Of a stretch of DNA of 64,000 nt, positions 57,313 through 64,000 are shown piece after piece. The stretch's first letter is position 1, and each line of letters starts with the position of its first letter. Below the pieces are notes generated by a model that was not told the origin of the DNA, ran no database searches, and worked only from the letters and a program-made list of their open reading frames with translations. The position numbers and the translations under genes are program-made. The DNA comes from Margaritifera margaritifera (Eukaryota; Mollusca; Bivalvia; Unionida; Margaritiferidae): contig JAQPZY010001405.1 of the NCBI GenBank assembly GCA_029931535.1, positions 2,007,001 through 2,071,000 on the forward strand. Reading direction: 5' to 3'.

Positions 57313-59362
57313 AGTTAATCATGCCTTTACTAGTGACTATTAAACATGCGGTAGGCATATAATGTACTGTTTACATACAAGTTTTGTATGTTTTATGAAC
57401 AGGTGATCATCTTCACTTTGCACTGTTTTCACCACTCCTTAAATCATCATTGACTACCATAGTGCCTGCAGAAACCATTTGTTTTCCATACAGACTGGTT
57501 TACACACTTATTTCCAGCCTGATTTTCAGTTTCTAAAACTTATCTTCACAAGACAGGCCTTATCAAGGCTAGACAATAATGTTGGGATGTTCCAAATCAA
57601 AGCTTACAAAGTTTTGCTGATAAAAATCCCCCTAGTATGAGCTTCATTAGTGGTAATTACCACAAGGTGTCAGGGCTTCAGTCTTGGACACTGCCATACA
57701 TTGATGGCTTCTCTACAATGATAAGAATGGTGATAAAATGCTTTAATAAAGTGTAGTTTGTGTTAAATGCAAGGAGTAGAAATGATGGATGGGGCAGTTA
57801 AAAGATAAATTTGATTATTTGGGTCAATAGAAGCTGTCAAATTAATTTATTTACAGCAGGATAACTTAACTTCTGAAATGTGATAAGCAGCCACTAACAG
57901 ACTTGCACTATCTGTGCCTAAAGTCATTTTTCAAAGTCAGCATTCAGGTGGTGCACTATGGGATTGGAGATTTGAGTGTACAGTCTAAGTCTACTATCTG
58001 ATGAATGGATAGCATTAAAATGGTTGATGTGGTTTTGTGAGAACCCCATAAATTTCTGCAAAAGAATGAATTTATTGGACCTTAGGAAGTTTCTGCATGA
58101 AACATCTGTTCAGAATATGGAATGCATAACCTAAATTCATTTGAAAATGAATACATATGCATAGATTTAATAATTGTACAAAAATCATGGAATATCAAAG
58201 TCATGAAAAAGCTTAACATGGTATACATTTTAGAAAACTGGAAATTCAAGGGCAGTCATGCAAAGGTATAGATTAATCGAGCTGAACTCTGCATTACATT
58301 GATACAGAATGCTCAGATTATATATATATATACATGTATATATATATATATATATTAGTCTTGTATGTGTTTTTTTATTTATTTTCTGTATGGTTAATAA
58401 CTTGACTATGTATTTTCCCTTAACATCACCAAATTAAAAGCCAAACAGATAGCCCCAAGTGTCAATCTAAAATGACTGCATGAACAAAATTACATACTGG
58501 CTGCTGTGAATTAGCATCCATTGTCCTGAATGAGTGGAAATTGGAGTTAATTGCCACATTTAACAATGCTATTAACCAAAATGACATCGTTCTAGAATCA
58601 GGCACATGTGCTGTATCGGCGTTATAGCGAGTCTCACAGCCTCGAAGGTGATTATTGTAATTTTCCAATTACATCTACTGTGAGTTGGGCCATCGTGCAT
58701 GGCAAGAAAATCACCTATCATAAATCATTGCTGCCAATTTTCATGGAAAGTTTACAGTTTGTAAACACGTGGATTGTAATGGTCTCTTTATTTAATCATT
58801 TTGTTTTGTTCATCTCTTGGTAAAAGAGTTACCTGTAAATGATAGAATTTGGGAGAGCACACAATTTGTGCAAACTTCATTAGGAAAATAATTTGCTTTA
58901 TTTTAACCATACAGTTTTCTACAGGAGTACAAATTTTTACCAAATCTGATAAAGACAGATTTTAGCTTGACATTTACCAATAAACAATTCACTTTGGAAG
59001 AAACCGGAGGCAAAGAGAAATGCTTGTGCTGAAACTATTAGTGGAGACAAAAAACATTCTTGGCACATAATAGATGGTGTCCTACATTTAGAGAGAGAAG
59101 ATTTGAATGAGATAGTGATGATGCATATGTTTTGATAACAGGGATTTGATTTCAACCAAGTCTTGAAAAGTTGAAGGATTGAATTTGGCATTCTTTTGTT
59201 TTTTACCTGATACAATAACAAAGTCTGTAATAAAAAACCCACCAAACATACAGTATTTCATCAATGATAAGGTCAGGGAGCCCACCATGTGAACTTTTTG
59301 AAAAGAGCTGGTCAGGGCTACTGATTGGTTGTTGCCATGGTGATTTAATTTTGCAAGATAAC
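57313..59362. other. No recognised gene; TA microsatellite
   Basis: (TA)n with one CATG interruption at 58319-58355. No array, SINE or convincing exon otherwise. Confidence 0.4.
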
Positions 59363-59583
59363 TACCATATATAGTCACAATTAAGTTGAGTCCAAATACA
59401 AACAACATAGACCCTGATCTGCTGTTGCAAAATTTGCTGGTAGATTAGGGTCTATGTTATTTGTTCTACTGATCAGTCCTAACAAACTTCATAGACCCAG
59501 ATCTGCTGGCATATTATACGATGGCAGATCTAGGTCTGTGCAGTTTGCAGTTATATATGACTTGTTTGTGAGTATATACAGTA
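59363..59583 (-). mobile_element. Double-hairpin MITE copy 15
   Basis: It starts TACCATATATAGTCACAATT and ends GTTTGTGAGTATATACAGTA. Hairpin B (CATAGACCCTGATCTGCTGT / GGTAGATTAGGGTCTATG) shows several substitutions. The linker CTACTGATCAGTCCTAAC is followed by hairpin A (CATAGACCCAGATCTGCTGG / GGCAGATCTAGGTCTGTG). TA lies at both edges. Confidence 0.88.
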
Positions 59584-59943
59584 CTAAATTATATAAAATC
59601 ATCTATTCTGGCTACTACTTTTTCTTTGTCCATTGTAAAAATGAGACCTGTTGTGGATATGCTAAAAAAAAATCGAATACTGTTGTACTTTTTGGCTACT
59701 GTTGGAAATTTTCTTGGTGGGAAACCTGGCATAGGTTAATACTTTCTGATATGAAACATTACCAAATTTGGTATGGGTTGATCTTAGTGGTAATAACTAG
59801 TTGTGACTTTTTTTTTTAGAAAGACTCAAAAAATTTCATATAGTGTTGCATTTCTGTGTAACCTGATGTTTATCTGAATATATTTTTTATCAAACTGTAA
59901 ATTAAGCCCCAGGGGGCATGGACATGAAGAATAACTCCTGATT

Positions 59944-60155
59944 TACCATATATACTTGCATATTATCCAATATCAACTGCAAACTGCATAGACCCAGATC
60001 TGCTGTCGCATAATGCGCCAGCAGATCTGGGTCTATGCAGTTTGTTCAGTAGAACAAACAACATAGACCCTGATTTGCCGGCGCATTATGCGACGGCAAA
60101 TCAGGGTCTATGTTGTTTGCATTTGGACCCGGTTTATACACAAGTATATACAGTA
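59944..60155 (+). mobile_element. Double-hairpin MITE copy 16, with a paired change in hairpin B
   Basis: It starts TACCATATATACTTGCATAT and ends TACACAAGTATATACAGTA. Hairpin A (CATAGACCCAGATCTGCTGT / AGCAGATCTGGGTCTATG) is followed by a shortened linker and hairpin B. B reads CATAGACCCTGATTTGCCGG on the left and CGGCAAATCAGGGTCTATG on the right. Relative to the family, both GATCTGCC and GGCAGATC have changed so that pairing is kept. Confidence 0.92.
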
Positions 60156-60173
60156 CTATCCTCCATATCATAG

Positions 60174-60254
60174 AGGCTAATGGAGTCAACCTGTTTACTA
60201 TGGGATGCGTCCTTGGATGACCTTCCAGATGAGATAGTCCTGGATTTCTTAAAA
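60174..60254 (+). CDS. Candidate exon with an F-box-like start
   Basis: After an AG acceptor (TATCCTCCATATCATAG) come 27 uninterrupted codons in phase 0 at both ends. They read RLMESTCLLWDAS and then LDDLPDEIVLDFLK, followed by a donor AAAA|GTGTGT. The motif L-x-x-LPDEI-x-x-x-x-L resembles the N-terminal half of an F-box, the SCF ubiquitin-ligase adaptor motif that binds Skp1. The second half would have to lie on another exon, which I could not find. Part of the acceptor's upstream context is the end of MITE copy 16. The 27-residue match may be coincidence. Confidence 0.3.
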
Positions 60255-61094
60255 GTGTGTGGTTTATATAGAAACATTTTGACTTTGTATTTTATGGATT
60301 TTACTCACTTTTTTGCCATTGTTTTGTATGCCATTGTTTTGTATGTATTTTTGGGGAGATTTGCAAAATATCTTTTATCTGTTGTCACAGTCTCATGCAT
60401 TTTTGTTACCTTTGGCCAGATTTGTCGAGGTTTTTGCATTTACCATATTTTGTAACTAATGTTGGGCACCTTATAGCTATGATTGTGCTGATTAGCTGTT
60501 AAACACTACAAATACATACATTAAATTATTATATTTTCACAGGTTTCATTTTTATAGATACGGCTGTATGTAGAAGGGGGTCCTGCTGTCTTCATGTATA
60601 ATTTTCATTGGGTCTTTAAATTCAAAGTTTGTAGCAACCGCATGGATAAAAAAATACCATGTCAGACTGATACATATACTTTATCAGACTACAACATACC
60701 TTGTCAGACTACCACATGTACTTTGAAATGCTATCATTCTCACTGTCATAATCATAGTGCCTTGGTCTGCCATTGCACACCTCCAGAAGCCTAACTATGG
60801 ATAAAATTAAACCTTTATACATATTTTCCTGGCACCCTAAAGTTTAAAGACAGAACTGGAGTATAAAAGGAGGATTGTCTAGTCATTTATCTTAAATTAG
60901 AATTATGTTCACATAATAAAACTCTGCCTTTACATTTTAAGCCAATAATACAAAATGATTTTCCAAAGTCTTTGCTTTTTTTGAGCAGGTGCTTGAGTGC
61001 ATTTTCCCCACAGTGGCCAATTTGTAGAGGAGTAATGTTTCACCATCTGTTGGCCATTTTCTCCCATAAACTGGACCACCTTGCTCCAAGGCCA
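60255..61094. other. No recognised feature
   Basis: Single-copy-looking sequence. An open frame at 60972-61190 runs into MITE-2 and is rejected. Confidence 0.35.
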
Positions 61095-61351
61095 ATAAAG
61101 GACCAGCTATTTAATGTTCAGAAGAGGGTGTCTAGGATTTTCTTTCCATCCAGGATATTTTGTTTCTTTTTTTTTTTTTACCTCAATTAAGTTTTTTCAA
61201 CTGTAATGGATATAATTAGTAATTTTTTCTGCAAATCAGAGCAAGAATTTTTTTCTCAAGATATTTCGGTACCAGAATAGTTCTGGGTTTTTTAAAATCC
61301 CAAGCTTCCGCCCCCTCCCCCTTCCCTGAAAATTAAATGGACGGTCCCTAA
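61095..61351. mobile_element. MITE-2 copy
   Basis: The left end TAAAGGACCAGCTATTTAAT and inverted right end ATTAAATGGACGGTCCCTAA frame an interior with TTTCTTTCCATCCAGGATAT, CAAATCAGAGCAAGAAT and CCGCCCCCTCCCCCTTCCC. Confidence 0.72.
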
Positions 61352-61620
61352 TGTACATGTATGGGCCAGATTATGAGTGGAGTGCAGACTGCTAAAGATT
61401 GAGATGAGAATTTTTTGTAGGAGTTGGACGGGGTAGGGGTGGAAATGGAATATGGGGGATGGGGAAAATGGTAGGAGCATGAATTCAGATATTTCATTTT
61501 GAGGGCATGAGAAGTTCAAGAAAGTTTTAAGACAAGATGGGGGTATAAAAGGATTGACTTGGCTCTGTCATTTTCTCCATGGTTGTGACAGTGAACAGAC
61601 CTCTAAATAGGCACCTTATT

Positions 61621-62090
61621 GGTCACTTGCATGCCTTTTTCTATTAATAGCTAGGCCTGGCCCATACCTGTACAGGTTTAAACACCTGGTCACTTGCATG
61701 CCTTTTTTTATTAATAGCTAGGCCTGGCCCATACCTGTACAGATTCAACCTCCCAGTCACTTGCATGCCTTTTTCAATTAATAGCTAGGCCTGGCCCATA
61801 CCTGTACAGGTATAAACACCTGGTCACTTGCGTGCCTTTTTCTATTAATAGCTAGGCCTGGCCCATACCTGTACAGGTTTAAACACCTGGTCACTTGCAT
61901 GCCTTTTTTTATTAATAGCTAGGCCTGGCCCATACCTGTACAGATTCAACCTCCCAGTCACTTGCATGCCTTTTTCTATTAATAGCTAGGCCTGGCCCAT
62001 CCCTGAACAGATTCAACCTCTCAGTCACTTGCATGCCTTTTTTTATTAATAGCTAGGCCTGGCCCATACCTGTACAGGTTTAAACACCCG
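61621..62090. repeat. 67-bp tandem repeat, 7 units
   Basis: The unit has GGTCACTTGCATGCCTTTTT, CTATTAATAGCTAGGCCTGG and CCCATACCTGTACAGGTTTA. There are two subtypes: one ends AGGTTTAAACACCTGG (units 1, 3, 4, 7), the other AGATTCAACCTCCCAG (units 2, 5, 6). The first subtype contains the perfect palindrome ACCTGTACAGGT. Confidence 0.92.
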
Positions 62091-62132
62091 GTTTCAAACT
62101 GCTGTCTATAAGCTTCATTTTTTTTCTATAGT

Positions 62133-62297
62133 TGTGGTAGTTCAGTTGATAGAGTGTCAGACATGTAATCCAAGTGTCACAGGTTTGATACTAACCCAGC
62201 TCAATCAGTCAGCTGCCTCAGTGTGTCCTTGGAAAAGGCATTTAGCTCCCATTTCCTTAGCAAAATATAGTCAAAATAAAGTACTGAAAACCAGTGA
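62133..62297 (+). mobile_element. tRNA-derived SINE, type 1b
   Basis: The head is GTGGTAGTTCAGTTGATAGA with ACATGTAATCCAAGTGTCAC and B-box-like GGTTTGATACT. The body has GTCCTTGGAAAAGGCATTTA. The tail is poorly preserved (AGTACTGAAAACCAG). Confidence 0.75.
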
Positions 62298-62445
62298 ACT
62301 ACCATGATTTATCCAAACTGCACGAGTCAGAGCCATTTAGTTTGGATAAGCAGGCATTTTGATGATCAGATGTATATTTACCTTTATGTGAAAAAGTTGG
62401 GGATGCGAGTTCAACTCAGCCCAGTTCAGCTTAGCCAAGATTTTT

Positions 62446-62631
62446 GTTTTGTTTTTATTGGTTTTAATGACACTTTTAACAAATTATTGGCTATATCATA
62501 CAAAAGGAAATGGATCCGATGTGCCTTTCACAAGTACACACCAAGACAGCCAAGCTGGGGTGGTCTGTGCAGGTATCTAACTCGCAACCCATGGATTACG
62601 AGTCAGATGCTTTACCAACTGAGCTTTGGCA
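62446..62631 (-). mobile_element. tRNA-derived SINE, type 1b
   Basis: On the plus strand: GGTTTTAATGACACTTTTAA and ATTGGCTATATCATAC (tail complement), GTGCCTTTCACAAGTACAC, then head complement GGATTACGAGTCAGATGC and ACCAACTGAGCTTTGGC. It is convergent with the SINE at 62133. Confidence 0.78.
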
Positions 62632-62723
62632 GTAGGAGTTTGGTTCATATATTCAGGTTTCAGATAAACAGACTTCTAATGCACATCACATGTATTAAGT
62701 ACAGTGCTTTCTGACTACAGTTT

Positions 62724-62979
62724 TAAAAGGACTGTCCATTTAGTCTTCTGGAAGGGAAGGGGGGGGGGTGCTGTGATATTCTTTCCAATCAAGATTTTAT
62801 TTTCTTTTATCTCAAGATACATTTTTTCTCCAAAATTATATATTTTTTCCACAATCAGAGCAAGAGTATTTGTTTCAATCTATTTGGGGGCCAGATACGT
62901 TTTTAAAATACCCCTCACCCCAACAACAAACACAATAACACATACAAACACACCAAAAATTAACTGGTTGGTCCCTAAA
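62724..62979. mobile_element. MITE-2 copy
   Basis: The left end TAAAAGGACTGTCCATTTAG and inverted right end TTAACTGGTTGGTCCCTA frame an interior with ATTCTTTCCAATCAAGATTT, TTATCTCAAGATACA and CAATCAGAGCAAGAGTATT. A G9 tract lies near the left end. Confidence 0.72.
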
Positions 62980-63181
62980 TGTAGACATCTTTTACAGGGG
63001 CAAGTTCTCCGGTCATCCTGAACTCTCTGTGTAGTGATATTCTAGGACTTTTAAGTTTATGGTCCAGTACTCTCAAGTTTCCAAACTTTTGTCTACAGGT
63101 TTCCATCTACTGGATTCTCAGTTTTGGTAGAAATATGGCTCTGGAATTTCATTTAAACAATCCTACAGAGAGCTATGTCAT

Positions 63182-63197
63182 CCCCCCCCCCCCCCCA
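63182..63197. repeat. C homopolymer tract
   Basis: An uninterrupted run of about 15 C. It lies 45 bp upstream of the 30-bp array. Confidence 0.9.
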
Positions 63198-63240
63198 ACA
63201 ATGGGTTCCATGACTTTACCTGTGCTATATCAAGAATTGC

Positions 63241-63608
63241 ACTGTACTGAGGTTCTTTGAAGTGGGGGTCACTGTACTGAGGTTCTTTGAAGTGGGGGTC
63301 ACTGTACTGAGGTTCTTTGAAGTGGGGGTCACTGTACTGAGGTTCTTTGAAGTGGGGGTCACTGTACTTAGGTTCTTTGAAGTGGGGGTCACTGTACTGA
63401 GGTTCTTTGAAGTGGGGGTCACTGTACTGAGGTTCTTTGAAGTGGGGGTCACTGTACTGAGGTTCTTTGAAGTGGGGGTCACTGTACTGAGGTTCTTTGA
63501 AGTGGGGGTCACTGTACTGAGGTTCTTTGAAGTGGGGGTCACTGTACTGAGGTTCTTTGAAGTGGGGGTCACTGTACTGAGGTTCTTTGAAGTGGGGGTC
63601 ACTGTACT
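63241..63608. repeat. 30-bp tandem repeat, 12 units, near-identical
   Basis: The unit ACTGTACTGAGGTTCTTTGA, AGTGGGGGTC is repeated 12 times plus eight bases. I see a single substitution (unit 5, TACTTAGG). One plus and one minus frame stay open because 30 is a multiple of three, giving ten-residue repeats (VGVTVLRFFE, TPTSKNLSTV). I do not call a protein. Confidence 0.95.
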
Positions 63609-64000
63609 TCGAGACTAGTACTCTCGCTCAAATACTCTTGTATCAGGTACTCTGCTTGACTGATTATTTTTCCCTGATGTGGTCTTGAAGGTGGAAGAGA
63701 TTCTCTGGAATCAGAGAAATTCACAAACCTTTGATGGGTGACCACTCACTACAGCTGAAACAAATATCAATTTGAATGTTCATAGATATTAATGGAGGTA
63801 TCAAATCCATCATCATTTCATTGTTTTCTTTGGTATTCATTGACACATACCCCCCACACCCAAACCTTGTTGAAAACACCATGAATTCTGTCAGCAAATT
63901 CTAATTAAATGACATTTTAGGGGTTATGAGTAAATCTTTTAATGATTCATTCTAAAATCCAAAGAATGTAGGTGTTATTTTCCCAGTTTATCTTCAAACT
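63609..64000. other. No recognised feature
   Basis: AT-rich sequence to the window edge; nothing supported. Confidence 0.4.

Noticed and set aside
60972..61190. Exon-like frame with acceptors TTTTTTGAGCAG and TTTTCCCCACAG and a protein-like stretch ending LAPRPIKDQLFNVQ.
   Set aside because: The most convincing part (from 61095) is the terminal inverted repeat of a MITE-2 copy, also seen at 28906, 21368 and 62724.
63225..63618. Frames of 118 and 125 codons on opposite strands.
   Set aside because: They come from the 30-bp array and consist only of ten-residue repeats.

Overview
The window looks like ordinary, repeat-dense, AT-rich nuclear DNA from a lophotrochozoan, most likely a bivalve mollusc. 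The organism call rests on repeat types rather than genes. There are dispersed blocks opening with the 'AGCTCACCTGG...AAGGCC' arrangement, blocks carrying runs such as TCAAAGGTCAAGGTCA, and tRNA-headed SINEs ending in GTTAAA...ACCAAC-type tails. I recall all three as common in bivalve and gastropod genomes. There is no operon structure, no ribosome-binding-site pattern, no rRNA and no intact long coding gene. The window is probably intronic or intergenic, with at most a few small exons.

Most recognisable sequence is mobile or repetitive. (1) A miniature inverted-repeat element of about 210-220 bp (here 'double-hairpin MITE') has 16 full, partial or decayed copies. It has ends like CCGTATATACTCGCGTAT, TA at both outer edges, and two internal near-perfect palindromes, hairpin A (core GACCCAGATCTG) and hairpin B (core GACCCTGATCTG). 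(2) Eighteen tRNA-derived SINE copies or fragments fall into three head/tail types that share a similar 3' end; several keep target-site duplications. (3) Four copies of a second MITE have ends resembling AAGGGACCGACCATTTAAT. (4) Three larger fold-back loci (1417-1751, 1905-2645, 15926-16782) have arms of about 65-280 bp. (5) A decayed LINE endonuclease lies at about 45855-46489. (6) Tandem arrays with units from 21 to 101 bp are numerous; those with periods divisible by three create long but meaningless reading frames.

Layout. 1-5 kb: dispersed repeats, two fold-backs, SINEs and the first MITE. 5-13 kb: MITE, SINEs, a mollusc-type dispersed repeat (about 10.2-11.5 kb) and a candidate exon pair. 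13-19 kb: an array made of MITE hairpin arms, the large fold-back and a SINE. 19-26 kb: a decayed 130-145 bp periodic repeat, MITEs and three minus-strand SINEs, one nested in MITE-2. 26-33 kb: a 21-bp array, a 33/39-bp array and a dispersed repeat with an internal 28-bp expansion. 33-42 kb: dispersed repeats, MITEs and a 101-bp array. 42-47 kb: candidate exons, LINE remnant and MITEs. 47-57 kb: a SINE with a five-fold amplified tail, a 37-bp array and SINEs. 57-64 kb: two MITEs, an F-box-like candidate exon, two MITE-2 copies, a 67-bp array and a near-perfect 30-bp array.

No gene could be assigned with confidence. The best exon candidates are 44773-44833 plus 45036-45200 (+), 60174-60254 (+, F-box-like), 29912-30046 (-, terminal) and 12761-12795 plus 12968-13009 (+). 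All are judged by eye from splice signals and open frame only, and pseudo-exons of this quality are expected by chance in 64 kb.
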